Counted from the stretch's first letter, positions 53,695-63,600 are shown. The stretch: 64,000 nt of DNA from Undaria pinnatifida (GCA_012845835.1 JABAKD010000002.1:10082120-10146119), one strand, 5' to 3'. Numbers and translations: made by a program. Notes: generated from the letters alone by a model not told the origin.

Positions 53695-53785
53695 TGCTGC
53701 TACGTGTTGTTTTTGCACCTTACCTCTTTGGGTCCTCACAAGGAAAAAATGTCGAAAAACAGATCTGAACGTGGCTTGAACTCGA

Positions 53786-53816
53786 GGCACTGCTGCTGCT
53801 GCTGCTGCTGCTGCTG
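53786..53816. repeat. (CTG)n microsatellite
   Basis: About ten CTG units followed by a G run. Several shorter GCT/CTG runs occur nearby. Confidence 0.85.
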
Positions 53817-54069
53817 GGGGAGGGGTTGTGCCCGAACTTTTGCAATGATGCGTTTCGATCATAATCTAGAGTGAGATTCCTAGTGTACTTTGGGGAGTAG
53901 CTACGAGTCAACTAGATACTACTAGTGGACTGCAAGAGTCCATATTCTGCTAACAGCAACGCAAGGAGATGTGAAATACGCTCGCAGCAAAAAGCGATAC
54001 CTGTACTGCCACGTCTTCTTTCTAGACGCTTGGTTCGGGCGCACTCGTCGCTGTTTTCGTGTTGTACGT

Positions 54070-54090
54070 GGGTTAGGGTTAGGGTTAGGG
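54070..54090 (+). repeat. Interstitial telomere-like (TTAGGG)n
   Basis: GGG followed by three TTAGGG units, immediately upstream of the duplicated intron end. TTAGGG is the telomere unit in many eukaryotes including brown algae. Confidence 0.9.
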
Positions 54091-54095
54091 ATATA

Positions 54096-54391
54096 ACTCA
54101 ACTCATGGATGCATGCGGACGCGCGCGAGACATATTTACGCGTGCTTGTTATTAATGTTTTGCGTGAATGCCGATTTCCCCGCCGCCCCACCCCCGGCTG
54201 CCGGCCGCCTCCCCCCTTCCACATTTCTAGGAAAACCCCTATGACTCAACTCATGGATGCATGCGGACGCGCGCGAGAGATATTTCCACGTGCTTGTTAT
54301 TCATGTTCTTTACGTGAATGCCGATTTCCCCGCCGTCCCACCCCCGGCTGCCGGCCGCCTGCCCCCTTCCACATTTCTAGGAAAACCCCAA
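54096..54391 (+). repeat. 148-bp tandem duplication carrying a splice acceptor
   Basis: ACTCAACTCATGGATGCATG starts at 54096 and 54244. Both units end with CTTCCACATTTCTAG and GAAAACCCC, so the intron's acceptor and the first exon codons exist twice. Only the right copy leads into the long open exon; the left copy would hit a stop after about 22 codons. Confidence 0.9.
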
Positions 54392-56960
54392 TGTGGTACC
54401 GGCTGCGACGACCCCGACGGCGACGGTGACAGCCCAAGCAAGCCCAGCGAGCCAACGAGGCCTAGAGGGCTCTGGCTCGCTTAAGTCTTTTGCCGGGCTG
54501 GAACAAGCGAGCGATACCCTGCAGGGCGACAATGGTAGCGTGGCGGGGAGCGAGGGAGGCATCACCCCGCGGGGTGACCACGTCGACTACTCTTCCGCGA
54601 CGAGTGGTACCGGTGGCGTCAGCACCACCGCGCGGGGTGACCACGTCGACTACTCTTCCGTGACGAGTGGTACCGGTGGCGTCAGCCCCACAGGCGGCGG
54701 CGGTGGTGGCGGTGTTGGTGTCGGTGTCGGTGTTAGCGTTGGTGGTGGCGGGGTTGTTGAGGGTGTTGGCGGTGGTAATGGCGTCGATGCCGGCGGTGGT
54801 GACGGTGATGGTGGGTCTCTTGCTGACGATGCGCCGTTCAACAGCGCCACGTACAGCACGGAGCAGTCGCTTACCTCGCCCGTCAGCGCGGCGGCAGCGA
54901 GCCCTCGGCCGGGGATGCCTACGTGGGAGTCCAGCGCAACTGGGGTGGTGGCGAGGGTTGGGGCGGGAGCAGGAATTGGGGCGGCAGCGAGGGCGGGAGC
55001 GGGGTCGAAGGTAGACGGCGACGCAGATGCAAAGGCGGAAAAGGAGTTGGAATACGATTCGGGGCTGCTTCCGCCGGCGGAGAGGGGAATCTCCACCCTT
55101 CAGAGGGCGCTTAGTCGAAAGGAGGAGTCCATCCGGCGCCTGGATGCTGTGAAGGCGGACACGCGAGCGCGGCTAGCCGCGCTCAAGGCCCAGACCGAGG
55201 CGCGGCGCGCTGCGAGGATGGCGGGGGCAGCCGCGGCCAAAAACGCGGCTTCTGCGGCTTCTGCAGCTGCTGCTGATGCTGCGGATGCGGCGACGGCGGC
55301 TTCTGAAACGGCGACTGCGGCTTCTGAAACGGCGACTGCGGCAGTGTCTGTCTCGGCGAAAAGAATCGCGGCGGTGAAGAAGTTAGCGCCGAAAGCGCCG
55401 GTGCACTCTCGCGAAGGATCCGAAGATTCAGGGGGTTCACACTCTCGCAGGAGCTCTGCGGCGGACCCGGAGAGGCACTTCAGCCAGCTGTCGGCGGATT
55501 TGGCGGTACACTCGAGGAGGACGTCCGCTGAAATTGAGCAACAGCTTTACCACGCTAAACTGTCGGAAACTACGGCGCACGTTCTCCGCTTATCGGCGGA
55601 AACTGCGGCAGCGGCGGCGGCGGTGTCCGGCAAGTCAACAACACCGAAGAAACGTTCCCAACGACCGACCAGCTCCTCACGTAGCATGGGTGGAGGGCTG
55701 GATGCTCTTCCAGACCAGGACGACGTAGCGCTGGACGACGAGCCGTCTCCGGGCCAGCTCTTTCGCGGAAAGGCGTTTTTTAAGGGGGGAAAGTCGTCCG
55801 GATCCCTTCCTCCGCTGTCCCCGCCGTCGACCGCCGGTATGTCATCATCGTACGGCGACGGAGATTACGCGACACCACCTCCCGCGCACCCGCCGCAGCA
55901 GCCTCCACGACCGGGGTGGGAGACCGCGGCGAAGGCGTTGGGGGAGACGGTGCATGGCGCCGAACTATCGGAAGACTCCTGGAAGTTAGACCAGCAAGGG
56001 GCAGCGGCGGCCGTCACCGCCGGCGGCGGCAACAACCGCCATGAGGGCCGACCGGGCATGCCTGTCAAGAACGAAGGTGGGTTAGGGATAACGGCACCAT
56101 CGCCGTCGGTGGGACGAGACCCATCTTTGGGGGTAACGTCACCCCGTGCCTCCCCCCCTCCGGCCTCCTTTACCCCTTCCCCTCCCTCGTATGCCGACGT
56201 GATCGGCCTGGAGGAAAGTGGGGGCAAGGCCACCGACGAAGCCGCTAGTGGAGCCGCAGGCGGAGCGGTGGGGTTGGCGCACGGGACGGGCTCTTGCAGG
56301 AGTGTCAGGGGGGGGATCCCCCCACCCCTGCCTCCACGACCCGGTGTCGCTTGCCCGAGCCCGAATGATGACGTTGCTGTGGAAGCCCGTCCTACGTCCG
56401 CGGGCGATAGGAAGGAGTCCAGCCGGGTGCGCCGGTCGGGGAGCAAGAGTGGCGAGAAGAGCAGCGGCGAGAGAAGGAGCAAGAGCAAAAGCGGTAGCAT
56501 CGGCGGCGATAAGAGCAGCAGCGACAAGAGAGACGTTGGCAGCAGCAGGAGCAGCAGCAAAAGCAGCAGCCGCAGCAGGAACGGCAGCCACAGGAGCATC
56601 AGTAAGACTGGGGATGACGTCGGCGCGTTAGGAGTCGCGGGAGAGAGAGCGAGCCAGGCGGTCTCCGCGGAACAAAGCGCAGGGGGGAAGGATAGCGGCG
56701 GCGGGGGCGGAAAAGGGGGCGGGATTATCCAGGTCGGCGAAAACTTTGCCGGTTCGGCGAAATCGGCGGCGGGATCGGATGCGGTGGCGGCGACGGCAGT
56801 GGATGGCGGTGGTCATCGGACGGTGACCAAAGACGGAGGGCAGGGGGGGGATGGGGATGACGAGGTGCAAGAAGGCTGGGATGAGGTGGCGCTGTTGGGT
56901 CCCCAAGCTCGCGACGAGGTTTGTGGTTTTCGGTGTTCGTGTTGGTGTCCGATGGTGTGA
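54381..56960 (+). CDS. WW gene exon 3: WW2 end plus long disordered tail
   Basis: Starts GAAAACCCCAAT after TTTCTAG, giving ENPN and completing WW domain 2 as TGASQW-ENP. Then about 855 residues: a duplicated GDHVDYSS(A/V)TSGTGGVS repeat, a Gly/Val stretch from a GGT/GTG microsatellite, an Ala-rich probable coiled coil (ISTLQRALSRKEESIRRLDA and on), Ala/Thr repeats (ATAASET twice), Ser-Arg patches, Pro-rich segments (PPPAHPPQQPPRPGW) that could be WW or SH3 ligands, a Ser/Lys/Arg block (SSRSSSKSSSRSRNGSHRS) and an acidic GWDEVALLG end. TGA at 56958. The last Cys-rich residues (CGFRCSCWC) differ from the rest, so a GAG/GTTTGTG donor at 56919 may really end the exon. Confidence 0.8.
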   Translation, partial: ENPNVVPAATTPTATVTAQASPASQRGLEGSGSLKSFAGLEQASDTLQGDNGSVAGSEGGITPRGDHVDYSSATSGTGGVSTTARGDHVDYSSVTSGTGGVSPTGGGGGGGVGVGVGVSVGGGGVVEGVGGGNGVDAGGGDGDGGSLADDAPFNSATYSTEQSLTSPVSAAAASPRPGMPTWESSATGVVARVGAGAGIGAAARAGAGSKVDGDADAKAEKELEYDSGLLPPAERGISTLQRALSRKEESIRRLDAVKADTRARLAALKAQTEARRAARMAGAAAAKNAASAASAAAADAADAATAASETATAASETATAAVSVSAKRIAAVKKLAPKAPVHSREGSEDSGGSHSRRSSAADPERHFSQLSADLAVHSRRTSAEIEQQLYHAKLSETTAHVLRLSAETAAAAAAVSGKSTTPKKRSQRPTSSSRSMGGGLDALPDQDDVALDDEPSPGQLFRGKAFFKGGKSSGSLPPLSPPSTAGMSSSYGDGDYATPPPAHPPQQPPRPGWETAAKALGETVHGAELSEDSWKLDQQGAAAAVTAGGGNNRHEGRPGMPVKNEGGLGITAPSPSVGRDPSLGVTSPRASPPPASFTPSPPSYADVIGLEESGGKATDEAASGAAGGAVGLAHGTGSCRSVRGGIPPPLPPRPGVACPSPNDDVAVEARPTSAGDRKESSRVRRSGSKSGEKSSGERRSKSKSGSIGGDKSSSDKRDVGSSRSSSKSSSRSRNGSHRSISKTGDDVGALGVAGERASQAVSAEQSAGGKDSGGGGGKGGGIIQVGENFAGSAKSAAGSDAVAATAVDGGGHRTVTKDGGQGGDGDDEVQEGWDEVALLGPQARDEVCGFRCSCWCPMV

Positions 56961-57160
56961 GAATTGACTAGAGATAAGTTGCGAAAATTGTGTGCTGCGT
57001 TTGCGTTTTCAAGCGGGAAATTACTACGTTGCCTCTTTTTTCGTGGGACCTTTTGGTCTGTATCGGTTTGTGTACCCGCGTGCTTGGGTGACGGCGTTCT
57101 TGTGTACCAGGTAGTCGCATTGCTGTATCATCGCCTTTGTGCAATGCCTTAATATCATTG
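56961..57160. other. 3' flank or next intron of WW gene
   Basis: No gene or repeat seen. If the 56919 donor is used this is intronic and a further exon must lie downstream; I could not identify one. Confidence 0.35.
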
Positions 57161-57166
57161 AAATTC

Positions 57167-57710
57167 TTGATTCCTGGCTGGGTGGCTGAAATTGCCGGAA
57201 AACACGGCACATGCTTCGTGCCCGCGTTCTTGTGTGGTGGCGTTCGTGTGTGGCCGTTCTGGTATTCGCGTTCGTGTGTATTTTCGTTGTCATATTCGTG
57301 TTTGTGCACTGCCTCGATAACATAGAAAACCTTGTTTCGTCGCGGGGCGGCTGAAATTGCTGGAAAAAGTCACACGTTGTGTGCCCTCGTGCTCGTGTTA
57401 TGACGTTATTTTGATTGCGTTCTTTTGCGTAATCACTTTGGCATGTGAGTGGCGGTCTTGTGTAATGTGAAATGCCTCGATATCATATAAAACTTTGATT
57501 CCTGGCTGGGCGGCTGAAATTGCTGGAAAACACGGCGTTTGCTGTGTGCCCGCGTACTGTGTTCTTGTGTACTGGCGTTTTGGTGTGATGGCGTTTGTGC
57601 GTAGACGCGTTTGCGTTTGTTTGGGTAGTACCCCGTTGTCATTGTAGAATATTGATTCCTGGCTTGGCGGCTGAATTTGATGGAAAGCACGGCGCTCGCT
57701 GGTTGGTCAG
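57167..57710. repeat. Degenerate tandem repeat, ~160-bp unit, four copies
   Basis: TTGATTCCTGGCTGGGYGGC followed by TGAAATTG(C/A)YGGAAA starts near 57167, 57331, 57495 and 57652. Between them lie GT-rich stretches with CGTTCTTGTGT. No coding frame persists. Confidence 0.75.
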
Positions 57711-58529
57711 AAACAAGGACGGCAGCGCGCGTTGTTTTGGTTGGATGGCGCCACGATGAGCAGAGTGATACTTCGAAGTACATATTTTGGAGAAAATTAA
57801 AGTTTTCACGATCGATCCACAATGCTTTGGAAGCGTTTGTGCGGTGCTTTGGAAAATATTATCACCCCGGCACCGCTCGCCTGCATTGCCTTTGGTGCGT
57901 AGCCCGCTTTTGTACATTTTCTTGGTATAGGGACACACGATAGGCACAATTCCCTCTTGCCCCTCTTGTGTTAGCCTCGTACACACGTAGCCTTCTTTTG
58001 TACGTTTTTTATTGTGAGGTCTCGTTTTAGGCATGTGTATTTCCGTCTCGGGAGGCGTTATTGTTCCATGTGGGCATGCGTGGTTTGAGTCTCGGTGCGC
58101 CGTAGAGCGGACGTTTTGTTTTCCTCGATTTTTTCGGCGGTGAAAATGTTATATACATCATGGCAACTCAGCGCAATCGCGCAATCCTGTCTATGATGCT
58201 GACGTACTCTCATTTCTTCCTTGTTCTGTAATATGCATGGCAGGAGAATGCTTCACAGGGGTGTCCAGAGGTGTTTTTTTCGGTCTTGGGGGGACACCGC
58301 GTTCTCCAAAATCACCGTTCATGAGTCCCATGCTGGGCTGCCTCCCGTGGAGATTTTTTTTCTCTTTTTTGGGATATCAATTTTGCTTTCCAGCTTAACC
58401 GTTTTTTTTGTCACTGCGAAAATGAACCTGCTTCAATTCCAAGTGTTTGCCCCCCCCCCCCCCCCCCCCCCCCCCAAACTTTACATTTCTCGTAACGTGT
58501 ACTTTACAGTTTATCCGTTTCACACATCG
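57711..58529. other. No supported gene
   Basis: T-rich plain sequence with a C run at about 58451-58484. Short frames only. Confidence 0.4.
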
Positions 58530-58990
58530 GACAGATCATGATCTAGATCATATAGATCGATCTAGATGGATCGTATAGATCATGTAGATCATGTAGATCG
58601 TATAGATCGTATAGATCATATACAGTACATCCCGTATCTGCCGTTATGAGATGTTATGCTGGATCTGTATCTATCGAGTACAGATTTTCACACCCCAGGC
58701 AGATCATTACCTACGTAATATACATCATCTAGATCATGTAGATCGTCTGCAGTACATGCCGTATCTGCCGTTATCAGATGTTATGCTGGATCTGTATTTA
58801 TCGAGTACAGATTTTCACACCCCGGACAGATCATTATCTACGTCATATCGATCATATAAATCATCTAGATCATCTGCAGTACATCCCATATCTGCCGTTA
58901 TGAGATGTTATGCGGGATCTGTGCAGTAGATCCAACCCAGGAAACATGTGTTATTTAAATAGATCATGCAGATTGTACGGCTCCCACCCG
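58530..58990. repeat. GATC-rich tandem array, 127-bp unit, three copies
   Basis: AGATGTTATGCTGGATCTGT occurs at 58649, 58776 and 58903 (exact 127-bp spacing), each preceded by CAGTACATSCC(G/A)TATCTGCCG and by many ATAGATC/TAGATCAT steps. The array is rich in GATC sites. Family members at 34330 and 63360. Confidence 0.85.
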
Positions 58991-59079
58991 GCAACATGAT
59001 ATATGGACCATACAGACCATCCATGAAATATCTACTGTAGATCATCAAGTAGGGATCGGTAATCTGGCCGAGGTGTGAA

Positions 59080-60120
59080 TCCGTCTCACCGCTACAAAAA
59101 TGAGCCCACTCTATTGCACGTAGCTTGTCTCAAGAAACGTGGGTCCGGCTCTAAGGCGGTCATAACTCGCAGGAAGGAACTTTTACGCTCAACGGCCTTC
59201 TTTCTGGACAAAACCCGTGGTCGCGCACGTCTACTACCGGTCTCCCCCTCCCCGCAGCCCCCCCCCCCCCCCCCCCCCCCCTCCCGGTGCGAAAAACGCC
59301 TTTTCTGTGTTTCGCGCATGTGTTCATTCAGTTTGGTCAGCATTACGGGGTGGTAGCGCTGACGGCTACTTGGTATGACTATTCCACTCTGTCCGCAGTA
59401 TTTGTGTTTCTTTGCTGTTTAAGGTGCATATTGCAATTTTTCTACCACGTTTGATTTCAGTTGTTGGTTATGCTGGAAATGAAACCTAATTATGCCACTG
59501 TTGTGGTCTTAACCCTCTTGAGAACCGCAAAAATGCTGCACATTAATTCCACGTAGTCTGTCCCCCCGAGAAAGTTTGGTGCAGTTCTAAAATAGTTGAA
59601 AAAAGGTCCCGATTATGCCAAAAATAGTGTCAGTATATTCGACATTTGTCCGATATGCTAGAAATGAAGCCTAATTATGCCACTGTTGTTCTCCTAACCA
59701 TGCCAAGAATTAAAAAAACAACATGTTGGATGTAAACCTAGGTAACATTAGCAGAGGGGCGGGCGCATTTCCTTGTTTTTGCCCGCCCGAGTTACTTTTC
59801 AGCGCTGGGACTCGTGTATATAGATGTGTTATACATCGTGCTCGACGTGTAATATCATATTTTTATTGTCGCCCAATCGCATGCTGTCCTAGATTCTGAG
59901 GTGAAGGATCTGATCGCTGATTGGCTGGCGGGTAGGTAGGAACATGCGCACCTTACGGCTCCTTTCACAAGTTCACCCGCCGTCTATTATCGAACGTTTT
60001 TTGCACTTGGTAGTTTTTTTCTTCTTCAGTTTTGGTCTCTCTACCCTAATATCTAAATATGTGAATTCACTGAAACGATGAGTTGTGAATGGTCGAGGAC
60101 GAGCCCTCTTTGCAATGCTA
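59080..60120. other. No supported gene; poly-C run
   Basis: A C run of about 20 at 59258-59282. A degenerate CTAATTATGCCACTGTTGT segment is repeated at 59490 and 59670. Nothing else supported. Confidence 0.4.
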
Positions 60121-60129
60121 GAATTGCAA

Positions 60130-60990
60130 CACTAAATTGTAAGCCATACGCTAATTGATGCTGCGAAGTATCAGGGTTTTCGTGCTTTGAGGGTGAGCTG
60201 CGTTGTCGGACCAGCCCCAATAGGCCACGCCTTCATTTTTGATTGGCCAACCCTGGTTCCGCCCCGAAACCTTGATCCCACCCCCTATATATTTGGGCTA
60301 GGTTTGGGTTTGGGCTTCTGGTTGGGTCGGGACTTGAATCCGACGCGGAGGCCGAGAGCGCGTAAGCGCGAACAGTATTTGTGTGGCTTGCAACTGGTGC
60401 TGCAGTTCTAGGATTTCAAGTAGGTGCGAGCCTGGTCGGCGTCGTTGGGTGTTCACCTTTTGCGTTTGCGCCCAACGGGTCGCCGAGGCAGTCCCAGTTG
60501 ACACCAAAATATCATACCGCCAGAGGAAGTCATGGTCATTGAGGGGTTCAGAGGCCCCCGCCTGATGATGACTAACTTTTCTTTTGATGGGCCGCTGCAT
60601 GGTTGGGGTCCCGGCTAACAAAAGCTCACTCGAAATAAAGTTATATGAAATATTTATTGTTTAGTCGCTGGCATCGACGAAGTGCGACTGCTCGAGGTTA
60701 GCGTATAGTTTAAAATCTAGAAAAAAAAGTTTAAAATGTTTGACCACCCTGTGGTTTTGATCCCAGAAGCTCCCTGAGGCCTGTCCCCATACCTTTTACC
60801 GCGAGATGAAGCCTTTCACGCGAGGGGTTCAAAGGTCCCGCCTGAGGATGCCGAACCAAAGTCCAAAGGCTAGGTCTGCATTATAGAGCGTTTGACTGAG
60901 ACAAATTTTTGGCGGGGTTGAAGCCAAATGAAACCAACGAACGTATCAACCCAAGTCACACACAACCCAAGAAAACGTAGGGTAGAAGTC
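60130..60990. repeat. Members of a GATTGGTTCAGAGGTCGCGCC repeat family
   Basis: Motifs GGGTTCAGAGGYCCCCGCC, 'TCGCTGGCATCGACGAA' with GTGCGACTG, and GATTGG(C/T) recur here and at 61930, 62035, 62250, 62700, 62820, 62920 and 63950. Boundaries are unclear; probably overlapping fragments of one mobile element. Confidence 0.45.
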
Positions 60991-60997
60991 CGTTTCG

Positions 60998-61430
60998 GAG
61001 TCATCCCAAGGAAGGGTTTTTGCAGTTTTTGGGTTAACTATTGTGTCTGGCCTTCTGGCCTTCTGGCCTTATGACCTTATGACCTTATGACCGGTTGAGC
61101 TATCACTCATGTATGGAGCTATCGGTTAGCATGGCTTTTGCATAAGGACTAGCGCTTAGAGATGTCGGTCGGGTTGCGCAAACAAATGTAGTATATTACA
61201 AGTACCAACAACGCAGCTTGCAAAGATGAGTATTGACCTGAAATTCGTTGAACTCACGGCTGACGTCCTTGAAATATTTTTTGTGAAATGTCTTGGAAGG
61301 CATGTTTCGGGTGATGTTGATGTTGATGACGTTGATGTTGATATTAACATCCTCATGTTAGGAGCTCGGAAAATTCTTAGAACCTGCGAAAATTCTTGGA
61401 GTCTGCTGCCCTCCCAGCGTGGGATGGCGC
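60998..61430. mobile_element. MITE, GAGYCATCCCA family, enlarged by insertions
   Basis: Left GAGTCATCCCAAGGAAGGGT, right CCCAGCGTGGGATGGCGC. The interior holds a 9-bp tandem (CTTATGACC/CTTCTGGCC) and a recurrent core copy at 61190-61275, which explains the larger size. TSD not preserved. Confidence 0.65.
61190..61275 (+). repeat. Recurrent core motif copy
   Basis: CGCAGCTTGCAAAGATGAGT followed by ATTGACCTGAAATTCGTTGA and ACTCACGGCTGACGT: frame MSIDLKFVELTADV, one codon longer than the 42953 copy and matching the 17384 copy in length. Confidence 0.6.
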
Positions 61431-61619
61431 TGTGGCCCTTTTTACAGTTACCCCCCGCCCTACCAGCTACCAGATGCCTATTTATTCTTGGGTTTTGGTT
61501 GGCCTTGGGGTATGTTGTTGGTTCCATATGTTTTCCCACCCCCAACAAATTGCATTTTTGGAATCTCGCTAACGCTAGCTAGAGCTGTGAGTCCGCAAGA
61601 TTTGACGACTATACAACTA

Positions 61620-62990
61620 TTCGGTTGGTGCCGTTAGCCATCTAAGTGACTTTAGTCGCCAAGTCGGCTGGCGAAACAAGCTGATGGTTGGCCGGCTTGC
61701 CGACTTAAGTCAGGAGATCAGCCTACTCGGTCGAGGGTGGCCCGAAAAGAAAAGAAACAAACGCACTCCATATTTACAAGCCTTCCTACGAACATGAAAA
61801 CCCATTAAGTCGGGCAGTCGGCACCGCCGGAAAACGACTTACTGTTTGCTCGACTAGTAGTTAGTTGGTGACTTAAGTCATGCCGACTCAGAGCTCTATG
61901 TTTGCCATTTAGCAAACGCCCTATTATTTTTGCGCTGGCATTCGACGAATTGTGACGGTTCGGATGAATGTCAAACTGGTGCGCTCGGGTGGCGGTTAGT
62001 GTCCTCGTACCGCTAGGTGGAGCCCGTTAGTTGAATGGTTCAGAGGTTCCGCCCAATTGGACCGAACTGTTTGCTCGGTCCCTCCCGAACAAATACGTCG
62101 GTTGACGGTCTAGCTTTGATCCGTCAAGGCGTCTTTGGACTTGTCGTACTATTTTTAGTATGTGAAGTTCCTTGACGGCTGTCCTTGACCGCTGTCCGTC
62201 AGGGGAAAAGAGTGCCGTCAACCGACATTTTTGCTCCCGAAAGTATAATGTCGCTGGCATTGACGAATTGTGACTGGTCGAATGGGTGTCAGACCGCCCC
62301 GTCCCCGCATTAAAAATGTTAGTGCGCATTTATGTGCACCAACGACACACTGCCCCCAAAAACAAAAATGTCGGGAGACGGGCAAAGCGTCAAGCTGTCA
62401 GTCAGCCAGTCAGCCAGTCAGTCAGTCATTCATTCAAGGCTGTCTGTCAAGGCATTTCCATCCCGTTTAGACGGATTATCCCCTGCTCCCCTGGTACCAA
62501 AAATATCGACACATACGTACAAACCCCTACTATTGTATTTATTGTTTTGTGCTGCCGTTTTTTGTTGTTGTTGTGTGTCCCCGGGTTTGACGGTCGAGGC
62601 TGTCTGTCGTTTGCCTTTACGGCATTTGTCAAGGCGTGGATGTGTCTTGTCTTGACGTCTTGGCCCAAAAGATGGTTGAGGTCATCCCGCCAGATGCAGC
62701 CCATTCGCTGATTGGTTCATAAGTCGGGCCGCCTAATGTCGCTGAACTTTTCATTCGATTGGTTGCTATGCGTGGGTCTCAGCGCTAACGCCCGAAAGCC
62801 CGAAAGCCGTAATTTTTTTAATTCGCTGGTACTGACGAAACTGTGACTGGTAGAATTAACGTCGGGCTTGTAGCCCTGTGCATTCGCTCCGATGCCCTTC
62901 CATGACCGGATGGATCCAATTCGTTGATTGGTTCAAAGGTCGCGTCGCGCCTATGTTATAAAATTGTTTGCGATGCGTCACTACTGTGAG
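61620..62990. other. No supported gene; mixed short repeats
   Basis: AAGTCGGCTGG/CCGACTTAAGTC inverted motifs (61650-61880), a CAGT/CAGC tetranucleotide run near 62395-62430, and GATTGGTTC family fragments. Confidence 0.4.
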
Positions 62991-63232
62991 TTAAATCATT
63001 TTGAGGGACGATACTCGTCTTTGCAAGCTGCGTGATAGTTCGGCTGCGCTTTTTATTCACAGATGTGTTACTCTTTCGATATATATATTGTACATGACTA
63101 TCTTGGATGTTGCCGCAGGGAACGGGACAACTTTACCAAAAGGCGATTTCGCAGAGGTACGCATTATTGTGTTTTTTCAACCATTTCACGCCAGTGACGT
63201 CCTTAGGGGGCAGTCATCGGTATATTCCGCAC

Positions 63233-63257
63233 GGGTTAGGGTCAGGGTTAGGGTTAG
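63233..63257 (+). repeat. Interstitial telomere-like (TTAGGG)n, imperfect
   Basis: GGGTTAGGGTCAGGGTTAGG continuing GTTAG: four units, one with A to C. Confidence 0.85.
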
Positions 63258-63322
63258 TTCCATTCATTGTGAAAAACACAATAATGTAGGACACCCCGAT
63301 TTCGGCCCTTGATCATTCTGCG

Positions 63323-63600
63323 CACTGAGACTATCTTATACAACCCGTATGGAAACCGATTTTTTATCGCATATCGGACAGATGATGATCTGGGTCATGT
63401 TAAGTAGATCCTATATATGTATATGACGGTATGAGATTTTGTGCAGGATCTGTGTCACTGAGACTATCTTATACAACCCGTATGTAGACCGATTTTTTAT
63501 CGCATATCGGACAGATGATGATCTGGGTCATGTTAAGTAGATCCTATATATGTATATGACGGTATGAGATTTTGTGCAGGATCTGTGTCGTACAGATGTT
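63323..63600. repeat. Tandem duplication, 133-bp unit, nearly identical
   Basis: CACTGAGACTATCTTATACA starts at 63323 and 63456. The units differ by very few bases and share the ATATCGGACAGATGATGATC part with the GATC-rich family. Recent duplication. Confidence 0.92.

Larger units (their letters stand above)
32404..56960 (+). other. Gene span: two-WW-domain protein with 20.7-kb intron
   Basis: Three exons (32404-32534, 53191-53269, 54381-56960) joined in phase 2/1 and then phase 0/0. The spliced product is about 929 residues: WW domain 1 (about residues 6-33), WW domain 2 (about 45-75), then a long disordered tail. Introns are 20,656 bp and 1,111 bp and hold most mobile elements of this window. 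Additional exons could hide in the first intron, but the two flanking exons already fit without one. The gene may continue beyond 56918 if the GAG/GTTTGTG donor is used. WW domains bind short proline-rich or phospho-Ser/Thr-Pro motifs, so the protein is likely an adaptor. Orthologue identity unknown. Confidence 0.7.

Noticed and set aside
55865-56599. Minus-strand Leu-rich frame of 244 codons
   Set aside because: Antisense of the Ser/Lys/Arg-rich part of WW exon 3 (AGC/AGG repeats read as GCT/CCT).
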